Shown here piece after piece: positions 54,965-62,967 of a DNA stretch of 64,000 nucleotides. This DNA comes from Gluconobacter potus (lineage in GTDB: Bacteria; Pseudomonadota; Alphaproteobacteria; Acetobacterales; Acetobacteraceae). Position 1 is the first letter of the stretch. The number at the start of each line of letters is the position of its first letter. A model generated the notes under the pieces. It did not search any database. It was given only the letters and a program-made list of their open reading frames with translations, and had not been told where the DNA came from. The translations under genes and the position numbers were made by a program. The stretch lies in assembly GCF_015244705.1 (NCBI RefSeq), contig NZ_JABCQF010000009.1:1-64000 (forward strand). Direction: 5' to 3'.

Positions 54965-55717
54965 CTAATCACCGACCTCGCCGTCCCGACGTGACGGTAA
55001 TCTTATATTATTCCCCACAATTTCTTGCAGTCTCCGCATTAGAATCCAACCATGTTGTTCTAGCTTCTTCCTGTCTAACAGACGGCGAGACCCGTATAAA
55101 CCTACAGCTGCGACAACTTCTCCGTGCTGCCATACGGGTGATGCGACCCCGTGGACATCTGCGACGGAGTATCCCAAATCCAACGCGTAACCCTTCGCCT
55201 CAGCTGAAGCCAAGCGTGCTTGCACAGCCGGTGTCGACAAAAGACCTCGTAGATCTGCATGACATCTCATAACCCGTATGTGAGCCAAAAATAATATGGC
55301 TGACGCAGAATGTATGCCTATACTTTCACTATAGAACGCAGTGTTACGCGGATCGTTATGGCCGTCGACAAAGGAATTCGCATAGCGCACTAAGTGTAGC
55401 TCCGGGAGGGCTATATATGTGTTAAAACCCGGTGTTCGAGAGTAATCCCGAGCTATACATGCGATGTCCTCTAGGAGATTAAGATCGTGAATGCCTAAAG
55501 AAGTAGGCTGGCCAAACTTGCCTGCAATTTTATAATTCCGTGTAACGCCATCTCGAATGACATATCCGCGAGTCACTAAGGTTTTTAGCAGATTATGACA
55601 AGTTGATACTTCGAGTTCCAGAGCGCCAGCAAGTTCACTGAGTTTGAAGCCCTGATCTTGGGTCGCGAGTGATTCAAGGATTGCGAGAGCTCGACTCACC
55701 GATTGGATAATCGCCAT
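54965..55717 (-). CDS. IclR-family transcriptional regulator
   Basis: 250 residues. The N-terminal winged helix has SVSRALAILESLATQDQGF and LSELAGALELEVSTCHNLLK, and the C-terminal effector domain shows YALDLGYSVADVHGVASPVW and VVAAVGLYGS. GAGG lies seven bases before ATG 55717. It diverges from the UDP-GlcNAc epimerase gene (175 bp apart), so it may control it. Confidence 0.93.
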   Translation of the reverse strand: MAIIQSVSRALAILESLATQDQGFKLSELAGALELEVSTCHNLLKTLVTRGYVIRDGVTRNYKIAGKFGQPTSLGIHDLNLLEDIACIARDYSRTPGFNTYIALPELHLVRYANSFVDGHNDPRNTAFYSESIGIHSASAILFLAHIRVMRCHADLRGLLSTPAVQARLASAEAKGYALDLGYSVADVHGVASPVWQHGEVVAAVGLYGSRRLLDRKKLEQHGWILMRRLQEIVGNNIRLPSRRDGEVGD

Positions 55718-55892
55718 ATCAAAACCTCAGCATTCAAGCGAGAGGTTACGTTTAATATATCCATACCGGTCCGTACGCAATAAAAATTGACATTCTTCCG
55801 TTCTTCAGAGTAGGGTGGGTTTGTGCCGTATTGGTCGGCACAGTTCTGTTCCTGGATGAGCACCTAGGTAATCAAGCAGAACGGAGAGACCA

Positions 55893-57041
55893 ATGATCAA
55901 CATAGCTTTCATTATCGGAACACGGCCTGAAATCGTAAAATGCGCACCGCTTTACGCGGCGCTGCAGGAAGACAAAAATTTCTGTCCTCGAATTATAGCG
56001 ACGGGGCAGCATCGTGAGATGGCGGATGAGACGTTTGAGGCGTTCGGTATAATTCCCCAAATTAATCTCGGAATAATGCGAGCAGGACAGAGTCTCACCC
56101 AGGTTACTCAGAGAGCTCTCGAAGGTCTCGACGCGACTGTAGTACCTGGAGAACTTGACGCAGTTATAGTTCACGGTGACACAGCATCCACGCTTGCTGG
56201 CGCCATATACGCATTTCAAAATAGGATACCACTGATCCATGTCGAAGCTGGACTTCGCAGTCACCATGCAGGATCTCCATTTCCCGAGGAGGCTAATCGT
56301 AAATTAGTCGGGCAAATAGCTAATCTACATTTAGCTCCCACGGAGGGCGCCAGAGCAAACTTGCTAAGAGAGGGCATTCACAGCGATGCTATATTTGTGA
56401 CAGGAAATACGGTAGTTGATGCACTACAGAATTTTATCAGTAATAATAGAACACCGCGCTCGGAACAAATCGAATTTATAGTATCGCGTCAAAAGCCAAT
56501 AATAATAGCCTCCGCACACCGACGCGAGGGTTGGCATGACTTGGCAGAAGTCGCCAGCGCGCTACGGGAAATTGCAAGGCTAAACGACGTCAGTTTAGTT
56601 GTTCCTCTCCACAAAAACCCCATCGTTCGCGAGGCTTTTGTTCCGGCGCTTTCAGGATTAGAAAACGTGTTCCTCATTGAACCGCTTTCCTATCCAGAAT
56701 ACGTAGATCTTCTCAATAATTCTTCCCTTATTATCTCGGATAGTAGCGGCGCTGAAGAAGAGGGACCTACCCTTGGAATACGAACTCTGGTCCTGAGGAC
56801 AGTAACCGAACGTCCTGAAGCCGTCTCAACGGGGGTAGCGAAATTAACTGGCCGTGATCTGAAAAGTATTTTGAACAATGCCACTGATGCGCTGGTAGAG
56901 ATACACAATCAAGGAGATCGCGTTCATCTGGGACAGCCCTATGGGGACGGCAACGCCTCGGCACGGTGTGTTGCTGCGATTGCAAAATATTTTGGGAAAC
57001 TGCCAGCGGACCATATCGCGTATCAATGGAGCATTATATAG
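55893..57041 (+). CDS. UDP-N-acetylglucosamine 2-epimerase, non-hydrolysing (WecB-like)
   Basis: 382 residues. Key motifs are FIIGTRPEIVKCAPLY at the start, VIVHGDTASTLAGA, HVEAGLRS near 119-126, the EE pair in PFPEEANRK, SAHRRE near 213-218, and ISDSSGAEEEGPTLG near 288-302. These are the UDP-binding and catalytic residues of the GT-B-fold epimerase. It interconverts UDP-GlcNAc and UDP-ManNAc or a related sugar. The usual partner dehydrogenase (WecC) is missing, so a cell-envelope pathway is not implied; a role in a special metabolite is possible. Codon use is AT-rich. Confidence 0.93.
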   Translation: MINIAFIIGTRPEIVKCAPLYAALQEDKNFCPRIIATGQHREMADETFEAFGIIPQINLGIMRAGQSLTQVTQRALEGLDATVVPGELDAVIVHGDTASTLAGAIYAFQNRIPLIHVEAGLRSHHAGSPFPEEANRKLVGQIANLHLAPTEGARANLLREGIHSDAIFVTGNTVVDALQNFISNNRTPRSEQIEFIVSRQKPIIIASAHRREGWHDLAEVASALREIARLNDVSLVVPLHKNPIVREAFVPALSGLENVFLIEPLSYPEYVDLLNNSSLIISDSSGAEEEGPTLGIRTLVLRTVTERPEAVSTGVAKLTGRDLKSILNNATDALVEIHNQGDRVHLGQPYGDGNASARCVAAIAKYFGKLPADHIAYQWSII

Positions 57042-57089
57042 AGCCCAACATTTAGCAATATCTCTCGACAAATATGAAGGGAATATACA

Positions 57090-57794
57090 ATGTCTCGAAC
57101 GGTAAATGACCAGTTAGAGATCTCTGCTGACCACGGTATCAAGTTGTCATTCGCTGCGCGCGCGCAAGAACTCCTCATGAATCACCAAATGATTGTCGTT
57201 AATATAGGCGAAGAGACGGCTTACGCAGAAGGGTCTCCTCCAAGTGCGCTTAGGCCATTCTCTTCCCGCCACTACCAACGCGGGAGCCGATTAACAGGAA
57301 ACAACTTGTTATTAGTAGATTTAGATGTGATCCCAAAAAAAATGAGCTGCGTTAAGCAGTTAGGATGGAAAGAATTTAAACTTGATCCCGCCACAAACGG
57401 TTATGGCGAGCTTTGGAAGTCGCCGCGAATAAAAATCGGAACGATTCCAATTGATCTCGATATAATAACAATGCCTCAAAAGGGAAACCTTGGTCCGCGC
57501 CTATTTACTGTTTATGCAAATTTTTGGTTCGCGTCTGCCGGAAGCCATTGTGGAATTCACGACAAACATGATTTCTTAGAAATACACACTCAATTATACG
57601 GAGTCGGAATTATGCAAAAATTTCGTTCCCAGAAATATAATTCAATTATCGAGCAAGATATACTGGCACCAGGCACAACAACTTCTGAACCATTCTGCTC
57701 AGAGATCGCCGAAGGAGAGTTTTCATACCCTTTTCATCAGTATTTTGCTGAAACAGATTGTGTTTGGATGGCACTGGAATACTTTCTGATTTAA
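57090..57794 (+). CDS. Cupin-like protein of unknown function
   Basis: 234 residues. The central part GSHCGIHDKHDFLEIHTQLYG and the later FHQYFAETDCVWMALEY, with an intervening PGTTTSEPF, suggest a cupin or related beta-barrel with metal-binding His and Glu. I do not recognise a named family. AAGGGAA precedes the start. It lies 48 bp after the epimerase on the same strand, so they probably form an operon. Strongly AT-rich coding sequence. Confidence 0.55.
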   Translation: MSRTVNDQLEISADHGIKLSFAARAQELLMNHQMIVVNIGEETAYAEGSPPSALRPFSSRHYQRGSRLTGNNLLLVDLDVIPKKMSCVKQLGWKEFKLDPATNGYGELWKSPRIKIGTIPIDLDIITMPQKGNLGPRLFTVYANFWFASAGSHCGIHDKHDFLEIHTQLYGVGIMQKFRSQKYNSIIEQDILAPGTTTSEPFCSEIAEGEFSYPFHQYFAETDCVWMALEYFLI

Positions 57795-58395
57795 AAAAAA
57801 TAATTTGTTGCGAATTATTATCTGATAACTAGACTCGTTACGGAAACAACATACCTGATTTTGCGAAATTATGCGTATAATATTATTTAAACCAAGATTA
57901 TCTCATTACAAATGCCGAATTAATGGCGGTTTATATCATATGGCCCCCTCAATAAAATATGTATAAAAAAATAAATTGATCACTTTCCGTGCTATATTTC
58001 CCGACTGAAACCTAGTTTTTTGGCAATTGTCAATGAGATGCAAATGTAAGAGATATTCTCCAAATTTAGTCGTTAGTTTTTCTGATCCTTGTGCCGTTAA
58101 ATTCAGTAGTTTAGTACATCTCCCTACATGATTTTTATAGTTTAAAGGGATTAAGACGAAAATCGTAACCGGAAAGTAGCTTTGGTATTTCGTGTAGTAT
58201 CAAGAAACCAACGTATTTGTGCCATTCAGAGAGTTTTTATCGCTGCTCCCGTCTTTTTCCACATTATGGAAATTATTAAGAAATCACGTTCTCTCCATGA
58301 ATAGATGGTGTTCTATGAGAGGTGCTCACCAGGGACAACCCAACATCTTCCAGAACAATAGTTCCTGGAAGTTCTTTCCAAGAAGGACAACATAA
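57795..58395. other. AT-rich intergenic region
   Basis: 600 bp without a supportable gene. An AATAATT/AATTATT inverted repeat at 57799-57819 next to A8 could be a weak terminator for leftward transcripts. The imperfect inverted repeat at 58347-58371 lies just before the next gene. Confidence 0.5.
58347..58371 (+). promoter_or_regulatory. Inverted repeat before the monooxygenase gene
   Basis: CTTCCAGAAC (58347-58356) and GTTCCTGGAAG (58361-58371) are complementary except for one bulged C, with a 4-nt spacer. It ends 25 bp before the start codon, so it could be an operator or an mRNA leader hairpin. Confidence 0.45.
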
Positions 58396-58713
58396 ATGAC
58401 GAGAATAGTAACGGTGGTAGCACAACTTACCGCGAAGCCTGGACAAGAGGAAGAGCTGGGGAAGCGTCTTCGTTCGGGTATCAAACCAACTCTTGCTGAG
58501 GACGGGTGCATCACATATGATCTGCACCGTTCCACAGATAACCCCGCTACATGGATGTTTTATGAACATTGGGCGACTCAAGCGGACCTCGACCGACATA
58601 CAAAATCGCCTCATTTTCTGGCGTTTAGGGCATCGAAAGACGAAGTCCTTGCTGAAGAGATGAGAGTGGAATATTTTCAGCCTGATATCAGTATGAATAT
58701 TTATAATACGTAA
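58396..58713 (+). CDS. Antibiotic-biosynthesis-monooxygenase (ABM) domain protein
   Basis: 105 residues, the normal size of a single ferredoxin-like ABM domain. It has VVAQLTAKPGQEEELGKRLR, GCITYDLHRS and WMFYEHWATQADLDRHTKS. Such YgiN-like enzymes are cofactor-free quinol monooxygenases or act on polyketide-type aromatics. AAGGA lies about ten bases upstream of the ATG. It is isolated between AT-rich DNA and transposase remains. Confidence 0.88.
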   Translation: MTRIVTVVAQLTAKPGQEEELGKRLRSGIKPTLAEDGCITYDLHRSTDNPATWMFYEHWATQADLDRHTKSPHFLAFRASKDEVLAEEMRVEYFQPDISMNIYNT

Positions 58714-58734
58714 GCATAAAATCTTCGTATGCGA

Positions 58735-58773
58735 GACCGGACATGGTCGCAATTACTAAAATCATGTCCGGTC
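58735..58773. repeat. Perfect 11-bp inverted repeat beside transposase remnant
   Basis: GACCGGACATG (58735-58745) and CATGTCCGGTC (58763-58773) with a 17-nt spacer. It lies where the similarity to the transposase ends, so it may mark an insertion end or a terminator; there is no T-tract. Confidence 0.5.
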
Positions 58774-58794
58774 CAAACAGATTTTGTGGATATA

Positions 58795-59460
58795 GAATGT
58801 CCTTCAATGCCATAGGCGCAGACTTCCGGTCTTTCGAGGCGATGAAATCCAGCGAATGGCGCAGCAGATGAACGATACAGTCTGCACTAGAGCGTTTTCC
58901 GCTCAAAACGGTTCGCGAAAAACGTTCCGGTTGTTTGTTTTTGCGAGCATCTTCACCCGTTCAGATGATTCCATCTGAACGGGATCTGCTCTAGGGTTTC
59001 GGAGAAGGCGGTACGGATGGCATCGAGGAAGCCTTTTAGCCCGTCGATGAGGACGAAGATATCCTCATGGTCGCGATGGTGTAGTTCTTTCATGACACGG
59101 AGTCAGAATTTGTCGCGTTCGTTCTGCTCGATCCACAGGTCGATGACTTGCTTGGTACCGTCGACGGGTACGCCCAGTGCAATGGGCACCGCCTTGTTGC
59201 GCACCACGCTCTCGTCTCGGGTCTTCACCCGGAATGCATCGAAGAACACGACTGGGTAGACTGTCTCCAGCGACTGGTTCTGCCGTCCCGTCACATCTCC
59301 AGCACGGCGTCGGTGATGACGCTGATTGGGCCCGGCGACGCTTCCAGGCCATAGATTGCAAGTAGATGGCCGTGGATCTCGCCCGCGTTCATCCCGTGTG
59401 CTTACATCGAGATGATCCTGTTGTCGAAGTCGTGGGTCCGCCGGCCTCTCCTCGTGAAGG
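58795..59460 (-). pseudogene. IS256-family transposase remnant
   Basis: Read on the minus strand, pieces in several frames give the IS256/mutator order: IISM-stop-AHGMNAGEIHGHL, IYGLEASPGPISVITD, YPVVFFDAFRVKTRDE, ALGVPVDGTKQVIDLWIEQ, then VLIDGLKGFLDAI, and finally HLLRHSLDF and ALKDIL. A TGG-to-TGA change follows ERDKF, frameshifts are present, and a 106-bp palindromic element splits the gene before the HLLRHSLDF part. The N-terminus is missing. It cannot encode an active transposase. Confidence 0.85.
58888..58993. mobile_element. 106-bp palindromic (MITE-like) insert
   Basis: The element starts TAGAGC (58888-58893) and ends GCTCTA (58988-58993). Inside, CCCGTTCAGATG (58956-58967) and CATCTGAACGGG (58972-58983) form a perfect 12-bp hairpin with a 4-nt loop. 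It interrupts the IS256-type reading frame exactly between conserved segments, which shows that it is a later insertion. The TAGAGC...GCTCTA layout is like dispersed non-autonomous repeats of Alphaproteobacteria. Confidence 0.65.
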
Positions 59461-59476
59461 ACGACGAATAGCGGAT

Positions 59477-59573
59477 TGATGTCGCAGAGGCCATGATCCA
59501 CATCGCCATGGGAAGCCTCATGCTCAGCAGAAACGTTCATCCGTGGCTTCCCCAAAAAGGCTCCGAGACCTGA
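59477..59573 (+). pseudogene. Possible IS5-type transposase C-terminal scrap
   Basis: The + strand encodes DVAEAMIHIAMGSLMLSRN after a stop codon, ending at TGA 59571-59573. This resembles the C-terminal end of IS5-group transposases. It abuts the IS256 remnant in opposite orientation, which suggests nested or fused insertion-sequence debris. Only about 20 residues support it. Confidence 0.4.
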
Positions 59574-59640
59574 TATTACGTCGCAAGAGATAAGGATAGA
59601 GGTAGAGGAAGTTCAGTATTGTTTTGAATTATTTCATAAT

Positions 59641-60564
59641 TTAGAGAGTGTTTTGTTTGTGCCGCGATGATTCATTAAGAGAATTCTTCAGGAATGTTAT
59701 TAATAACTTAATGTTACGATTGTGTCTATGTTTTCCGTGATACACTACATTTACCTGTTCAGCCATTTCTGTTCTGAATTCGGAAAGCAATTCGACAAGT
59801 TTTCCTTCTCTTATTTCATCATCAACGTGAAAACGGGCTAGCCGCGTAATCCCTACGCCCATCAATGCAAATTGCCGAGCAGAATCACCATTGTTCACAC
59901 GAAGACGAGGCGATGTCGGTATGAAGCGATATATTTTTTTCTCGACTTGAAATGGCCAACTCATCGTTTTTCTTTTGAAATTATAAGCGATGCAATCATG
60001 GTTATTAAGATCGGTCGGTTTCTCGGGGAATCCCTCCCTATGTAAGTAATCGGGCGAAGCGACAACAATGTAAGGGCTATCTAGCAGCCGTTGAGCAATT
60101 AACGTGGAATCGCGGAGTGGTCCCACCCGTACTGCCAAATCGACTTGAGCCTCTACGAGATCTACGACAGTGTCATCTAGATAAATATCAAGATTAACGT
60201 GCTGATGAATTCTGCAAAATTCTGCGAGCAGCGGTGATAGTAAAAGACGTCCAAAAGGTATGCTCGACGTGATCTTAATCGTCTGCCCGGGAGAACTAGA
60301 AGAATATCCTCGTATTTTCTTGTCGAGTTCGCATAGGTCATCTAGAATATTCTTGGACTCCTCATAATAATAAGCCCCGATTTCTGTTATCCAAATTTTT
60401 CTCGGAGATGTATGGACTAGAGTAGCTCCTAGTCTTGCCTCAAGCCTGGATAATGACTTGCTGACAGCAGAGGGCGTAAGCCCAAGCTTCCTAGCAGCCT
60501 CGGACAAACTGAGATTTTCAACTATTGCAACGAAAACACGCATTTCCGCGATATCTTGAGTCAT
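59641..60564 (-). CDS. LysR-family transcriptional regulator
   Basis: 307 residues. The N-terminal helix-turn-helix is LSEAARKLGLTPSAVSKSLS, with LEARLGATLVHTS following. The substrate-binding domain (about 90-295) has AQVDLAVRVGPLRDSTLIAQ. It belongs to the group close to DsdC/PecT-like regulators. GGAG lies seven bases before the ATG at 60564. It diverges from the MFS gene, the classical arrangement for LysR control of a transporter. Confidence 0.94.
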   Translation of the reverse strand: MTQDIAEMRVFVAIVENLSLSEAARKLGLTPSAVSKSLSRLEARLGATLVHTSPRKIWITEIGAYYYEESKNILDDLCELDKKIRGYSSSSPGQTIKITSSIPFGRLLLSPLLAEFCRIHQHVNLDIYLDDTVVDLVEAQVDLAVRVGPLRDSTLIAQRLLDSPYIVVASPDYLHREGFPEKPTDLNNHDCIAYNFKRKTMSWPFQVEKKIYRFIPTSPRLRVNNGDSARQFALMGVGITRLARFHVDDEIREGKLVELLSEFRTEMAEQVNVVYHGKHRHNRNIKLLITFLKNSLNESSRHKQNTL

Positions 60565-60753
60565 GGATTACTCCGGTGTTGCTCTCAATTCACTTTAATT
60601 ATGCCGACGCGGCACGAGTCAACGGAACTCAGTCGATGTAGCATGACATACGCAACCTATCGCAAAGGACGAACCAGTACGTCCATTAATACCTTCAAAA
60701 GGTCGAAGTAGCCAGTACTGCCTTTGCGGTCTCTTAGATACTCTCGGAGAAGA

Positions 60754-61944
60754 ATGATGAAGTTTGCACTATTGGCAATGGCACTGGCGTCGTTCGCGAT
60801 CGGAACCAGTGAATTCGTATTGGTGGGAGTGATACCGGTCATTTCACAATCCCTCCAGGTATCTCTCTCACTTGCATCGCTTCTGGTGAGTTTATACGCA
60901 TTTGGCGTTGGGATTAGTGCCCCAGTGTTAACCGCTTTTTGTCAGAAAGTGGATCGCCGGAAGCTGATGTTGGGCTTGATGACGTTATTCACCGCAGGGA
61001 ACGCGCTCGCACCACTGGTGGGCAACTTCGAGGCGTTATTGGTTATTCGTATTGCAACCTCAGCAGCGCACGGTGTCTTTTTTGCCACAGCGGCAACGTT
61101 CGCTGCAAATTTAGTTCCACCAAACAAACGTGCCTCTGCCATAGCAACGGTTTTCTCGGGGCTTACTATAGCCATAGCACTAGGCGTCCCGTTAGGAACA
61201 ATCATTGCGCAACGTGCCGGCTGGAGAGCTACGTTTGTGCTTGTAACGCTCCTCGGCGCGGTTTCGGTTGCCTGCATGGCAAGATGGCTTCCCGGTGGTG
61301 TTCGCACAGATGAAGATGTGAGCATTCATGAGCAGTTATCCGTTCTCAGTAGCGGTAGGCTGCTTGTTGGGTTCGCTATGAATTTCTTTGGGTATGGAGG
61401 TACATTCGTTGCTATTACGTTTCTCTCGGAAATTATCACTGAGGTTGCGCACATGCCTACGTGGACTGTGGGGCCGATATTGTCATTGTACGGGGTGTCG
61501 GTAATCATAGGGAACATGGTCGGAGGATATCTTTCCAACCGCACGCCGATAAAAATCTTAATTCCATTATTTCTAATTCAAGGGGTTTTATTGTCGCTCC
61601 TGTATATAACCGATCTGCATCCATATTTGTTGCTATTAAATATCGCATTTGTCGGAGTTTTTTCATTCGCAAATGTGCCTGGACTGCATTTATATATTGT
61701 CGATCTCGCGAAGACCTTTCGGCCAAATGGAGTAGATGTAGCTTCAGCGCTCAACATATCGGCGGCGAATTTTGGCATCGCTTTCAGTTCGTTCGTTGGG
61801 GCGAAGATCGTCAGTTCTGGTGGTGGCGTGGGAACGACACCCGTTGCCGCTGCTGCGGTTGTCGTGTGTGCCTTTGTTTTGGCGGTCTTGAGTTACGCCT
61901 TAGATAAGAAAAAAAAATTTCGTGATGGCTATGCCGCTCAATGA
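60754..61944 (+). CDS. MFS efflux transporter (AraJ/DHA1-like)
   Basis: 396 residues from ATG 60754 (GGAG just upstream; ATG 60757 is equally possible and TTG 60724 less so). Twelve hydrophobic helices are visible, with FAIGTSEFVLVGVIPVIS in helix 1 and RIATSAAHGVFFATAATFAA in the region of helices 4-5, typical of sugar- or drug-exporting DHA1 transporters. The divergent LysR gene probably controls it. It precedes the flavin monooxygenase gene on the same strand by 75 bp. Confidence 0.93.
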   Translation: MMKFALLAMALASFAIGTSEFVLVGVIPVISQSLQVSLSLASLLVSLYAFGVGISAPVLTAFCQKVDRRKLMLGLMTLFTAGNALAPLVGNFEALLVIRIATSAAHGVFFATAATFAANLVPPNKRASAIATVFSGLTIAIALGVPLGTIIAQRAGWRATFVLVTLLGAVSVACMARWLPGGVRTDEDVSIHEQLSVLSSGRLLVGFAMNFFGYGGTFVAITFLSEIITEVAHMPTWTVGPILSLYGVSVIIGNMVGGYLSNRTPIKILIPLFLIQGVLLSLLYITDLHPYLLLLNIAFVGVFSFANVPGLHLYIVDLAKTFRPNGVDVASALNISAANFGIAFSSFVGAKIVSSGGGVGTTPVAAAAVVVCAFVLAVLSYALDKKKKFRDGYAAQ

Positions 61945-62019
61945 GGTGCGGTCGAAGAATACGCGGTCGGCACGGTTTTTTCTCTCTGTCGTTAGGCCCA
62001 CTTTTCCAGGATTACCAAT

Positions 62020-62967
62020 ATGAATGCGTTAGATAAACTTTGCAGGAACTGCCTTACTATCGGCATCGAGCTTCCGATCGACAATGACTGGGCCAGGAGT
62101 TCCCCTACGGAGGCTCGAGGTGTCGCTGATATAAGCCGACAAGGGTATCTCGTGAAATTGGCCGAAGAAGGAAATTTTGCAGCCGTGTGGCAGAGAGATG
62201 TTCCGGTGTTTGATCCTATTCATTTCGGAGACGCGGGAAGCATCTTTGATCCCTTCGTTAACTACGGCTACCTCTCCGCGATCACCTCGCGAATTGTAAT
62301 TGGGACTGCCGGGGTGGTGCTACCATTGCGAAGTGCGATTGATGTGGCGAAAGCAGCGGCGTCCGCAGACGTTTTGTCAGGAGGGAGGATCGTTTTGGGC
62401 CTTGCTTCCGGAGATCGAAAACTCGAATATCCTCTCTATGCCGTCAATTACGATGAACGCGGGGCGATATATCGTCGGTCATTCGTCGCGCTTGAAAAAT
62501 TGTGGCGTTCAGGCGACATGGAGTCAATGGAACAGGGCGCCGTTATTTTACCTCGGTCTATCCAGCCGTTAATTCCGAGGGTAGTGATAGGGGGAGCCCA
62601 GCAAAGTACATCTTGGATTGCGCGCCATGCTGACGCATGGTTCGTATATCCTGGGCCTATTGAGCACTTGGCAAAAAAAGTTTCAGACTGGGAGCACGAA
62701 CGTCAACTTATTGGTCGAAGTACTCGTGGGGTAATAACGGCACTTCACTTGGATCTAGATAGAGATCCTGATTGCCCGCTGCAGCCATTTCGATTCGGTG
62801 GACGCATGGGGCGAAATACATTAATGGATTATTTAAAAATTATGAATGAAGTGAAATTATCACATGTTGCTATATTGCTCCGGCCTAGTCAGCGTCCACC
62901 TGACGAGGTTATATACGAATTATCCCAGTATGTAATACCAAAATTCCACATTGATGTTTCGGAATAA
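62020..62967 (+). CDS. LLM-class flavin-dependent oxidoreductase
   Basis: 315 residues of the luciferase-like monooxygenase fold. Landmarks are GIELPIDNDWARS at the N-terminus, PVFDPIHFGDAGSIFDPFV, ITSRIVIGTAGVVLPLRS and GGRIVLGLASGDRKLEYPLY. These enzymes use FMNH2 to oxidise small substrates such as alkanes, sulfonates or aromatic amines. It lies downstream of the MFS gene, so a detoxification or scavenging unit is plausible. AGGA precedes the ATG. Confidence 0.92.
   Translation: MNALDKLCRNCLTIGIELPIDNDWARSSPTEARGVADISRQGYLVKLAEEGNFAAVWQRDVPVFDPIHFGDAGSIFDPFVNYGYLSAITSRIVIGTAGVVLPLRSAIDVAKAAASADVLSGGRIVLGLASGDRKLEYPLYAVNYDERGAIYRRSFVALEKLWRSGDMESMEQGAVILPRSIQPLIPRVVIGGAQQSTSWIARHADAWFVYPGPIEHLAKKVSDWEHERQLIGRSTRGVITALHLDLDRDPDCPLQPFRFGGRMGRNTLMDYLKIMNEVKLSHVAILLRPSQRPPDEVIYELSQYVIPKFHIDVSE

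Noticed and set aside
58276-58752. 158-residue minus-strand frame over the ABM gene
   Set aside because: Shadow of the ABM coding sequence, which matches its family over its full length.
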